Shown: piece by piece, positions 17,287-23,304 of the stretch
Layout of the letters: each line of letters opens with the position of its first letter
How positions within the stretch are numbered: the first letter of the stretch is position 1
Origin: Halarchaeoplasma sp046498385
GTDB taxonomy: Archaea; Thermoplasmatota; Thermoplasmata; Halarchaeoplasmatales; Halarchaeoplasmataceae
Reading direction: 5' to 3'
Length of the DNA stretch: 23,304 nucleotides
Assembly: GCA_046498385.1 (NCBI GenBank)
Contig: JAWOAU010000022.1
Coordinates: 1 to 23,304 of the forward strand
Program-made: the position numbers and the translations under genes
The notes under the pieces: model-generated
Databases searched by the model: none
What the model was told of the DNA's origin: nothing
The model's input: only the letters and a program-made list of their open reading frames with translations

Positions 17287-18057
17287 ATGAAGAACAAGAT
17301 TTTCATTTTAACCGTACTCGTTTTCCTATTGACCTCCTTAGCCGTTCCCGCAACGGGCAGCCGGTTATCCCAAACCGGGGTTAGCATATATATCGATGGG
17401 CCCCGCCAGGTCTTTGTCAACCATACCGAATATTTTATCGTCGAAGTGAGAGGTAGCTTTGCGGAAGAAGCCATCAACTGGAGTATAGAGATTCAGGATG
17501 TTCCAGACGGACTTCACGTAGAGCCCCTGTCCGATGAATCCACCACCAGTAATATGTTTCAGATCAATGTAACGGCACTGCAGAAGGATAGTTACAAGCT
17601 CAATATAGCAGGTTATTGTTCCGATGGACTAGAGGTTAGATACAGGGAGTCAACTCTAGATATCGAGGCCTTGACCCCTGTAACGACCCGGGTTGATTTG
17701 AAATCACCTGTAGATTACACTCTTGAAAATGTAGTCATAGGTCTGTTTATCGATGACGAATTGATGAAAACGCAAACCATCGACAGGCTGGAAGCTAATG
17801 AAACAAGGAATATTGAGATGATATGGGGCAAGGAAAAGCTCGATGAAGGAGAGCATACACTTGAAATTTGGGTTGACTACGGTTTCAATGGTCAAGAAGA
17901 TTTCAAACAAGGTGAACGTTTACTACACACTACTTTTTACGTAGAAGGTACGCCCGGAATGCTGATTGTGGTTTTGCCCATAGTGATAATAATCATCGGT
18001 GCGCTCTTAGTAATCTATTATCTTAGAAGAAGGAAGAAAAGGAGAAGGCCTTGGTAA
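17287..18057 (+). CDS. Small exported protein with Ig/CARDB-like domains and C-terminal membrane anchor
   Basis: This 256-residue protein has a signal peptide (residues 1-24, ending VPATGS). An N-terminal beta domain with several N-x-(S/T) sites follows (NHT, NWS, NVT). A CARDB-like domain covers about residues 130-220 (VVIGLFIDDEL, DEGEHTLEIWVDYG). Then comes one transmembrane helix (about 226-247) and a strongly basic end (RRRKKRRRPW). The ATG directly follows the STT3 stop codon with no gap, and its ribosome site lies in STT3, so the two are almost certainly co-expressed. The shared plan of beta domains, one helix and a basic tail resembles the STT3 C-terminus. I do not recognise a named family. 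A partner or accessory subunit of the glycosyltransferase, or a glycosylation substrate, is plausible. Confidence 0.75.
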   Translation: MKNKIFILTVLVFLLTSLAVPATGSRLSQTGVSIYIDGPRQVFVNHTEYFIVEVRGSFAEEAINWSIEIQDVPDGLHVEPLSDESTTSNMFQINVTALQKDSYKLNIAGYCSDGLEVRYRESTLDIEALTPVTTRVDLKSPVDYTLENVVIGLFIDDELMKTQTIDRLEANETRNIEMIWGKEKLDEGEHTLEIWVDYGFNGQEDFKQGERLLHTTFYVEGTPGMLIVVLPIVIIIIGALLVIYYLRRRKKRRRPW

Positions 18058-18216
18058 GCTTTAAATCCTATCTTGTGCCGGGTAAGGGCTACTGGATGTA
18101 CAGCGGTGCAGAGGAAGCCATCGAGTGATACATAGTCATCCTACGAAGTCCTTGATGGTATGCCTATCCAGCCGACAGGCGCCCGTGTAAAGGGACGGAT
18201 AAACGGTCTGATCTAA
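18051..18216 (+). pseudogene. Possible decayed surface-protein fragment in the STT3-wecB gap
   Basis: Two short out-of-phase stretches look protein-like. The first (18051-18128) contains YLVPGKGYWMYSG, similar to the C-terminal GxGYW-type motif of archaeal surface proteins and to the visible end of the protein at 1-1383. The second (18136-18216), shifted by one base, reads SYEVLDGMPIQPTGARVKG before a stop. Neither has a good start. A frameshifted remnant is one reading, chance is the other. The rest of the 369-bp gap (to 18426) holds a hairpin and the wecB promoter; no known RNA family was recognised. Confidence 0.3.
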
Positions 18217-18325
18217 GGTTCGCTTGATATCCCCATTCTACCATATGAAAAAAATTTTGCAATTACCAGTCACCCTTACCGATGATATAATTTTTCCCTC
18301 ACAAACCATGTTTTACTTGAATCCC

Positions 18326-18351
18326 GTTTCTTGAGTGCTTTTTCAAGAAAC
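18326..18351. repeat. 9-bp perfect hairpin upstream of wecB
   Basis: GTTTCTTGA pairs exactly with TCAAGAAAC around an 8-nt GTGCTTTT loop, followed by TCTTT. It lies about 75 bp before the wecB start and about 270 bp after the STT3 operon. It may be a terminator for the upstream operon, an operator, or chance in AT-rich DNA. Confidence 0.35.
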
Positions 18352-18395
18352 TCTTTATCGTAGTTGATTTGGCAGCAGCCGCCTCAACGACAGTA

Positions 18396-18406
18396 CTTTT
18401 ATAATG
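18396..18406 (+). promoter_or_regulatory. Probable TATA box of wecB
   Basis: CTTTTATAATG, centred about 27 bp before the ATG at 18427. It rules out the upstream TTG at 18364 as start, since that would lie before the promoter. Confidence 0.6.
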
Positions 18407-18426
18407 ATAAACTCATTTCCATTATC

Positions 18427-19491
18427 ATGCGTGTAGCGGTAGTCTTGGGTACTAGGCCGGAAATAATTAAGATGAGTCCTATCATAAGAGAGCTCAAAGA
18501 TAGGGGATTGGATTTTCATGTGATACACACCGGTCAGCACTATGACCATGAGATATCCGATATATTCTTTCAGGAATTGAATCTCGATGCTCCTGACAGA
18601 TACTTAGGCATCGGTTCGGGTGAACAGGGTGAACAGACGGGTAAAGCACTTATTGGATTGGAAAAGGCATATTTAAAGATGAAAAGTGAACTCGTGTTAG
18701 TACAGGGAGATACCAACACGGTACTCGCCGGTGCCCTAGCAGGTGTAAAAATAGGTTTGAAGGTAGGCCATGTGGAGGCGGGGTTGAGAAGTTACGACCT
18801 GCGGATGCCGGAGGAACACAATCGTCGCCTAACCGACCACTGTTCTCATTTCCTCTTTGCGCCCACGGAACACAGTGCAAGTATACTGAAGGAGGAGAAG
18901 GTCTGGGGAAACATTCACGTTACCGGGAACACCGTTATAGACGCATGTATACAGAATATGGAGATTGCGGAAGAAAAGGCATTTGTAAATATTCCCAGCG
19001 AGTATGTATTAATTACCGCTCATCGTTCGGAGAATGTGGACGATCGTTCCGTTCTAAAACAGTTCATAGAGGTATTCGAAAATATACCAATACCAAAGGT
19101 GTATCCCGTACATCCTCGAGCGGAGAAGATGTTCAAACAAACCAGATTGTACGAACGTTTGAAGAATATTGAAGGCATGTACTTGATCAAGCCCCAGGGT
19201 TATCTTGAATTTTTGATGCTTATGAGGAACGCCCGCTATATATTAACTGATTCAGGGGGTATACAGGAAGAGGCGACTTCACCCAATATAAAAAAGAAGG
19301 TGTTCGTTCTTCGGGAGTCAACCGAACGTCCCGAGGCGGTAGAAGCCGGCTTTGCGGAGGTGGTTGGTACGGATAGTGAGGATATCTTGAAGGCCATCGA
19401 TAGGTTCGAGGAAAAGGGATGGAAACCGTCTACTTGTCCCTATGGGGACGGTAAGGCCGCCAAGAGGATAGTAGATATTATCTCTCGATGA
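18427..19491 (+). CDS. wecB: UDP-N-acetylglucosamine 2-epimerase (non-hydrolysing)
   Basis: This 354-residue cytosolic enzyme interconverts UDP-GlcNAc and UDP-ManNAc, a precursor of ManNAc-type sugars in surface glycans. Family motifs appear in order: VLGTRPEIIKMSPI at the N-terminus, QGDTNTVLAG, GHVEAGLRS, MPEEHNRRLTDH, VTGNTVIDA, TAHRSENVD, YPVHPR, TDSGGIQEEA, and RESTERPEAVEAG. The ATG at 18427 is chosen because the family begins here (MRVAVVLGTRPE), and the TATA spacing fits a leaderless mRNA. Length is normal. Its neighbours (STT3 upstream, a glycosyltransferase convergent downstream) suggest the sugar enters the N-glycan or another surface polymer. No UDP-ManNAc dehydrogenase is in the window. 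The 3' end overlaps the glycosyltransferase gene by 14 bp. Confidence 0.94.
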   Translation: MRVAVVLGTRPEIIKMSPIIRELKDRGLDFHVIHTGQHYDHEISDIFFQELNLDAPDRYLGIGSGEQGEQTGKALIGLEKAYLKMKSELVLVQGDTNTVLAGALAGVKIGLKVGHVEAGLRSYDLRMPEEHNRRLTDHCSHFLFAPTEHSASILKEEKVWGNIHVTGNTVIDACIQNMEIAEEKAFVNIPSEYVLITAHRSENVDDRSVLKQFIEVFENIPIPKVYPVHPRAEKMFKQTRLYERLKNIEGMYLIKPQGYLEFLMLMRNARYILTDSGGIQEEATSPNIKKKVFVLRESTERPEAVEAGFAEVVGTDSEDILKAIDRFEEKGWKPSTCPYGDGKAAKRIVDIISR

Positions 19492-20305
19492 TTTCTTCGT
19501 ACATTTCCACTAAAATTCTGACGATTTTTTTGGGATCGTGGTATTTTTTTACAAAGGCCCGGGGGTCTTTCACTTTATCCGGATTCTCGAATCCATAGAA
19601 TACTTCGTATTTTTTTGGAAAATCAGTGTACGTATTTAATCCACAAGCCATGGCCTCCAGGCGGCCCAGAGAAACCGGATCGGCTAGAGGGCCTATCATT
19701 TTTTTATATTTGTTAAAGAGAGCGGGCAACCTATTGTTTGGTTGGAAAGATATCTTTCTTACGTTCTTTGCTAGCTTCATGTTTAAACCCCAATTAAGGA
19801 TATCGTATCGCTCTTCTTTTCTTAAAAGGGGTAAGAGCGCTTCCTTTGATACAAACCTCCCAAAGAGCAGAACACGCTCATTTTTTTCTATATCTATCGG
19901 TCGAAATCGATGCAGGTCTACTGGATTCGGTAAATAAAATCCGCTCGCCCATTCAAGAAGATCGGGTGTGCTCATCAATACCTTATCCGATAACTTTCTT
20001 ACAAAGGAACTAACGATGGCGTGGTGGGGCAGTAATCTCTTTTCTCCTTGCACGGTAATCCTTCTTACGTCACTCCCATGATGATGTATGATGAAGGGAA
20101 CACCCAGTATTCGAGAGCGGAGACAGGCCTTTATTACCGGTCTCGTCAAGGAATAATGCCCATGAACAATGTCGTGGTCGCTGTTTACTTGTCCCGTGGT
20201 GTTGTATTCGAATCCTATACCATATTTTTCTAACTCCTGCCGATAAAGCCTTATTATATTCAGCATCGGGACAGCCTTTTCAGAGCAGACGTGCAGTACT
20301 CTCAT
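19478..20305 (-). CDS. GT-B glycosyltransferase (GT4-like), short form
   Basis: This 275-residue protein probably moves a sugar from a nucleotide donor to a glycan or lipid acceptor at the inner face of the membrane. The N-terminal Rossmann half starts MRVLHVCSEKA, with DIVHGHYS and IIHHHGSDVRR, typical of GT4 N-domains. A hinge-like NPVDLHRFRP follows, and the C-terminal half has GRLEAMACG. The usual GT4 motif E-x7-E reads D-x7-E here, so the first glutamate is replaced by aspartate. The protein is some 80-100 residues shorter than most GT4 enzymes, mostly in the C-terminal half, but both ends look intact. The donor is unknown. Its promoter is divergent from the USP gene, and its 3' end overlaps wecB. 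Confidence 0.8.
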   Translation of the reverse strand: MRVLHVCSEKAVPMLNIIRLYRQELEKYGIGFEYNTTGQVNSDHDIVHGHYSLTRPVIKACLRSRILGVPFIIHHHGSDVRRITVQGEKRLLPHHAIVSSFVRKLSDKVLMSTPDLLEWASGFYLPNPVDLHRFRPIDIEKNERVLLFGRFVSKEALLPLLRKEERYDILNWGLNMKLAKNVRKISFQPNNRLPALFNKYKKMIGPLADPVSLGRLEAMACGLNTYTDFPKKYEVFYGFENPDKVKDPRAFVKKYHDPKKIVRILVEMYEEIIER

Positions 20306-20329
20306 AACAATGTAACAATAGTGTGGAAC

Positions 20330-20340
20330 AAATTTATTCT
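20330..20340 (-). promoter_or_regulatory. Probable TATA box of the glycosyltransferase
   Basis: AGAATAAATTT on the minus strand, centred about 29 bp before the ATG at 20305; a leaderless arrangement. Confidence 0.5.
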
Positions 20341-20383
20341 TTCGGTGTTTTAGCGTGAAGTGCTTTAGTTCATTAGGGTCAGG

Positions 20384-20392
20384 TTTTTATAA
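20384..20392 (+). promoter_or_regulatory. Probable TATA box of the single-domain universal stress protein
   Basis: TTTTTATAA, about 28 bp before the ATG at 20416. The earlier ATG at 20392 overlaps this box and cannot be the start. Confidence 0.55.
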
Positions 20393-20415
20393 TGGTCTTT
20401 CAGTTTAGAGAAAAC

Positions 20416-20844
20416 ATGTACGAGAGGGTAATAATACCTACGGACGGTTCGAAGTGCGCTGAAGCCGGTGGGAGAGAAGGCATAGAAGCGGCTAGAGCCC
20501 TAGGGATCAAGGCCATAGCCATCTATGTTGTGGATGCTAGCGAATACGAAGGCGTTCATCACCACGCTATAAGGAATTCCGTCCGTGCAGGTTTCAAGCA
20601 AAAAGGCATAAAGACTCTGAAAAAACTGAAAGAATACGCTTCGAAAAGAGGTGTGAAAGTTGATACGAAAATAAAAGAAGGGAAACCTTATTTTGAAATA
20701 TCGGAGCTTGCTGGCGAGAACGATATAATATATATAAGCAGTCATGGGGCATCAGGGTTTACAAAAATGTTCATAGGCAGCACTACTGACAAGGTGTTGA
20801 AGAATGCCAGATGCACCGTGGCGGTTGTCAAGGGAGGTTATTGA
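20416..20844 (+). CDS. Universal stress protein, single UspA domain
   Basis: This 142-residue protein starts MYERVIIPTDGSKCAEAG, the classical UspA opening. Near the C-terminus the nucleotide loop reads SSHG-x9-GSTT, close to the ATP-binding consensus G-x2-G-x9-G-(S/T), with only the first glycine changed to Ser. It ends in CTVAVVKGGY, a typical dimer strand. ATP binding is therefore plausible, in contrast to the tandem protein at 7180-7986. The start at 20416 is chosen because the domain begins there and the spacing from the TATA box fits a leaderless mRNA. It is a cytosolic stress or signalling protein whose partner is unknown. It stops 5 bp before the convergent L10e stop. Confidence 0.9.
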   Translation: MYERVIIPTDGSKCAEAGGREGIEAARALGIKAIAIYVVDASEYEGVHHHAIRNSVRAGFKQKGIKTLKKLKEYASKRGVKVDTKIKEGKPYFEISELAGENDIIYISSHGASGFTKMFIGSTTDKVLKNARCTVAVVKGGY

Positions 20845-20849
20845 TATTT

Positions 20850-21353
20850 TTAGGATTCCTTGACCTTTTGTTTGCAGGGTGTGGGGAGCTTCATAGAAGC
20901 CCTTCGTAGAGCGTCTTTGCCTATCTCGAAGTCCTTTTCATTGATCCAAACTCTGATCACTGGCTGATTGGCGTGAACCCTGGCCGCGTTGCCTACTTTT
21001 TTACCGAAGGACCTTCGCATCCCCTCCGATAAACGGTCCGCACCGGCACCCGTAGCTTGTTTGTTTTCTCTTAAAACATGATGTGGATATACCAATATCT
21101 GGGCCCGGAAGTTCCTATCCCCTAATCTTCGTGTAAGGAACCTTGTAAGCACAACACGGGCTGATTCCAAGGAGTTATCTTTGATCTGACATTTTTCCTT
21201 CGCGATGAGCTCCATTTCTAGCTCGAATTCACCTGTACGGTTTCCCATCATGAACTGACCCACTCTAACGTGGGGTACACCTCCGATGTACTTCTTACGG
21301 GTATAAGGTTGACCCTTGAATTCTCTGTACATACTACCTGGTTTTTGCGCCAT
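20850..21353 (-). CDS. rpl10e: 50S ribosomal protein L10e (uL16)
   Basis: This 167-residue protein of the large ribosomal subunit lies near the peptidyl-transferase region and tRNA path and is the archaeal/eukaryotic counterpart of bacterial L16. It opens MAQKPGSMYREFKGQPYTRK. It contains the very conserved YPHHVLRENKQATGAGADR and GMRRSFGKKVG segments, and ends with RRASMKLPTPCKQ. The ATG at 21353 is used; the open frame extends 32 codons further upstream, but those residues are not family-like and include the promoter. GGAAGTG lies 6 nt upstream. Length is normal (about 160-180). It is not in a ribosomal operon here; its neighbours are a USP gene and the oxidoreductase. Confidence 0.96.
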   Translation of the reverse strand: MAQKPGSMYREFKGQPYTRKKYIGGVPHVRVGQFMMGNRTGEFELEMELIAKEKCQIKDNSLESARVVLTRFLTRRLGDRNFRAQILVYPHHVLRENKQATGAGADRLSEGMRRSFGKKVGNAARVHANQPVIRVWINEKDFEIGKDALRRASMKLPTPCKQKVKES

Positions 21354-21378
21354 GTGAATCACTTCCAAGAGTACTACG

Positions 21379-21390
21379 TATTTATATGTT
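21379..21390 (-). promoter_or_regulatory. Probable TATA box of L10e
   Basis: AACATATAAATA on the minus strand, centred about 32 bp before the ATG at 21353. It sits between the L10e start and the oxidoreductase stop, giving L10e its own promoter. Confidence 0.55.
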
Positions 21391-21414
21391 ATTGTTTTCG
21401 ACGGGATGGTTTCA

Positions 21415-22719
21415 CTATTGTTTGGTTGAACCAACCTCTTCCGCCGCATCCTCTAAGTCCAGCGACTGCAGTTTTGCTTTCATGGGTATCCCTTCCAGAT
21501 TCCAACCCCTGGCGGTGTAGTACCGGTCTAGCGCCTCGTTGAAGTCTTTTCTAGGAATCCTATTCCCTTTGTTAGGACCGTAGGGCACCTCTTCCGTTAA
21601 AACTCTTTCAGGCAGTGTATCGTCTTCCCGGGTGAACCCTTCTCTAACGTTGTACGCCTTAGCCACGTTGTGTCCCCTTTCACCTGCTATCAGCAGCTCG
21701 CCCATACTCATATGCCACCCGGTGACGGCGTTTACGTACTCCAAGAGGGGCTTGTCCAAGAATATACCTCTGGAGAACTTGCACATGCCGGTCATGTCGT
21801 AGAGCATCATCAAGTTCTCCATGATACTAAGTGGGTAACCCTTGGAAACTATATCCGTTCTTGAATAGTCCTCAAAGTGCCAGAAACTGCCGCCGTAGTC
21901 CAGAGCGTATTCGCAGGATGTAAGATGATCCGCACCTCTCGGTGCCACGGCTAGGGCTAAACCCATACCGTACATCCCTCTTGCTTCATATCCCGGAGGC
22001 TCCATCCCTTTGATGTGGATGGCAAATTTCTCCGAACCATCGCCCAGCTTTTCAGCAGCTTCTTTCACACCGTTGAACAGCAGTTCGCCAAGTTTACCTT
22101 CCTTGCCGCCCATCCGTTTCACAGCTTCGATCATTGCATGTGGATTACCGAAATTCAACTCTAAATCGTCCAGTTCAAGCAGTCCCTTTTCATAGGCCTC
22201 CATAGCCCACGCAACGGTGACTCCGGCGGAGATCGTATCAAGGCCGAGCTTATCGCATATCTCATTGGCTTTTGCCACAGCTTCCACATCGTCAACTCCG
22301 CAGCAGCTCCCGAGTGAGTATACGGTCTCATATTCCGGTCCGTCTATAGCGATATCCCCATAGGGAGTATCTTCGGCTACAAAGTACTGGCTGCATGGTT
22401 TGGTGCAGTAAGGACACGGTCGTCTTCCGTCCCTGTACTTCTCCGCCCATACATAGGGATCTAGATCGATTCTTCCCTCTTCGGGGTCTTCCAGCTTTTC
22501 ATAGGCTTCCTTGAAGTAGCCGGCCTCCCAGTTTTTGGATGGAAATGCTCCGATTTGAACGTTGAGCGGATGCAGTGCCGAAGCCGTACCATAGTCCATA
22601 TCAGTTTTCCCTTTCTCCACCGTTTCTTTCCTGTACCTTGAGTTAAGCTCGTCCAGCTTATCTTGATCGTGTATCGGATAATCCTTGGTACCTTTGACGG
22701 CTACCGCCTTCAAATTCTT
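21415..22719 (-). CDS. Aldehyde ferredoxin oxidoreductase family protein (N-terminus missing)
   Basis: About 435 residues of a tungstopterin oxidoreductase that oxidises aldehydes or related substrates and passes electrons to ferredoxin. The fragment begins with KNLKAVAVKGT, equal to the conserved end of the AOR N-domain. The [4Fe-4S] ligands are kept: CPYC-x3-C (codons at 22414, 22405 and 22393) and the distal cysteine in TGMCKF (codon at 21781). EYETVYSLGS and LGLDTISAG, conserved around the cofactor, are also present. Family members are about 600 residues, so some 180 N-terminal residues are gone, cut at the composition break at 22719/22720. The ATG-less TTG at 22713 is not a true start. 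The substrate class (AOR, FOR, GOR or other) cannot be decided. The gene would normally be complete in the source genome. Confidence 0.9.
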   Translation of the reverse strand, partial: KNLKAVAVKGTKDYPIHDQDKLDELNSRYRKETVEKGKTDMDYGTASALHPLNVQIGAFPSKNWEAGYFKEAYEKLEDPEEGRIDLDPYVWAEKYRDGRRPCPYCTKPCSQYFVAEDTPYGDIAIDGPEYETVYSLGSCCGVDDVEAVAKANEICDKLGLDTISAGVTVAWAMEAYEKGLLELDDLELNFGNPHAMIEAVKRMGGKEGKLGELLFNGVKEAAEKLGDGSEKFAIHIKGMEPPGYEARGMYGMGLALAVAPRGADHLTSCEYALDYGGSFWHFEDYSRTDIVSKGYPLSIMENLMMLYDMTGMCKFSRGIFLDKPLLEYVNAVTGWHMSMGELLIAGERGHNVAKAYNVREGFTREDDTLPERVLTEEVPYGPNKGNRIPRKDFNEALDRYYTARGWNLEGIPMKAKLQSLDLEDAAEEVGSTKQ

Positions 22720-22721
22720 GA
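22719..22721. other. Composition and homology break, probable chimeric contig junction
   Basis: Left of this point the oxidoreductase frame matches its family up to KNLKA and the sequence is about 43% GC (26 of 60 in 22621-22680). Right of it the minus frame stops matching (the expected SK motif is broken) and GC jumps to 75% (45 of 60 in 22861-22920). The plus strand becomes a clean ABC-transporter frame. There is no insertion sequence, tRNA, integrase or target duplication at the border. Confidence 0.8.
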
Positions 22722-23304
22722 CCGCGGTGGGCCTGACCGCGCTCGTCCTCGTCGTGACGTCCTTCGCCGGCTACGCGATGACCTACCGCTTGGCCAAGGC
22801 CAGCGAGACCGCCCTCTCGGCGGTGCGCGTGCGCGCCTTCCGTCGCATCCACGACCTGTCGATCCTCCACCAGGCCGCCGAGCACCGCGGCGCGCTCGTC
22901 GCCCGCGTGACGAGCGACATCGACCAGATCAGCCGCTTCATCCAGTGGGGCGGGGTCATCCTCATCGTCCGCGGCGGCCAGGCGCTGCTCGCGCTCGCGG
23001 CGATGGCGGCGTACTCCTGGCAGCTCACCCTCGTCGTCCTCGTCGTCGTCGGGCCGATGGTCCCGCTCATCGCCTGGTTCCAGGGGGTGCTCTCGCGCGC
23101 GTTCGACACCGTGCGCGAGCGCCACGCGGCGATGATGACCGCGGTCAGCGAGAGCGTCGTCGGCGCGGCGACGGTGCGCGCCTACGGCATCGAGGACCGC
23201 ACCGAGCGGCGCATCGGCGAGCGCATCGACGAGGAGTTCCGGGCGCAGTTCCGGGCGGGTCGGCTCGCCTCGACGATGTTCTCCTCCGCCGAGGTCGTCG
23301 CCGG
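22721..23304 (+). CDS. ABC exporter transmembrane domain, bacterial (partial, both ends missing)
   Basis: An open frame of about 194 codons runs from the break to the window edge without a start or stop. It has hydrophobic segments (TALVLVVTSFAGY, WGGVILIVRGGQALLALAA, WQLTLVVLVVVGPMVPLIAW) separated by exporter-type cytoplasmic loops: RRIHDLS, GALVARVTSDIDQI, and MMTAVSESVVGAATVRAYG. These are hallmarks of the membrane domain of type-I (MsbA/MdlB-like) ABC exporters. The nucleotide-binding domain would follow beyond the window. Very high GC at third positions and Arg/Ala-rich wording point to an actinobacterial-type genome, unlike everything to the left. It lacks its first about 60-80 residues. 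Confidence 0.85.

Noticed and set aside
18058..18300. Structured RNA (SRP RNA, RNase P RNA or tRNA) in the STT3-wecB gap
   Set aside because: I looked for SRP helix-8, RNase P core and tRNA T-loop/cloverleaf patterns and did not find a convincing match; a covariance-model search would settle it.
18364..18426. 21-codon extension of wecB from TTG
   Set aside because: It would begin before the TATA box, and the family start MRVAVVLGTRPE is at 18427.
21354..21449. 32-codon extension of L10e
   Set aside because: It contains the proposed promoter and runs into the oxidoreductase end; L10e proteins begin at the MAQKPG position.
22658..23125. 155-codon Asp/Glu/Arg-rich frame on the minus strand across the junction
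   Set aside because: It is an artefact of high-GC DNA opposite the ABC exporter frame, and it spans the break itself.
1..23304. CRISPR array, insertion sequence, integrase or prophage
   Set aside because: No regularly spaced direct repeats, transposase, integrase or phage structural genes were seen.

Overview
The first 22.7 kb reads as one stretch of archaeal, very probably euryarchaeal, chromosome at roughly 40-45% GC. The evidence is archaeal-type ribosomal proteins L40e and L10e, an archaeal topoisomerase I with C-terminal zinc ribbons, an STT3/AglB oligosaccharyltransferase, a tungsten-type aldehyde ferredoxin oxidoreductase, and TATA boxes about 27-32 bp before start codons. My best lineage guess is a Thermoplasmatota-like group, with low confidence. 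From about position 22,720 to the end the sequence changes abruptly to about 75% GC and encodes a piece of a bacterial (actinobacterial-looking) ABC exporter. This break falls inside the oxidoreductase gene and most likely marks a chimeric contig.

Layout. 1-3380: two divergent genes for exported surface proteins, one a lamin-tail/Fn3/EF-hand protein cut by the window edge, the other a seven-bladed propeller with a C-terminal anchor. 3474-6680: topA, the small L40e gene hidden at its 3' end, and rpiA. 6670-9298: a small HTH regulator divergent from an operon of a tandem universal stress protein and an ArsB/NhaD-type permease. 9274-10533: enolase. 10819-18057: a giant STT3 fused to eleven Ig-like modules and two NEW3-like domains, followed without a gap by a small exported, membrane-anchored protein. 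18058-18426: non-coding, with a possible decayed surface-protein remnant and a hairpin. 18427-20305: UDP-GlcNAc 2-epimerase and a convergent glycosyltransferase. 20416-21353: a single-domain universal stress protein convergent with L10e. 21415-22719: C-terminal part of an aldehyde ferredoxin oxidoreductase. 22721-23304: ABC exporter fragment.

How the genes fit together. STT3, the epimerase and the glycosyltransferase suggest a protein N-glycosylation neighbourhood, and the two exported proteins at the left end are plausible substrates. The rest is housekeeping (DNA topology, translation, central carbon metabolism) and stress-related transport. The gene layout is very compact: every convergent pair overlaps at its 3' ends or is only 5 bp apart. 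Two promoter classes recur: leaderless or near-leaderless genes, and genes with a leader and Shine-Dalgarno sequence. I saw no tRNA, rRNA, CRISPR array, insertion sequence or integrase.
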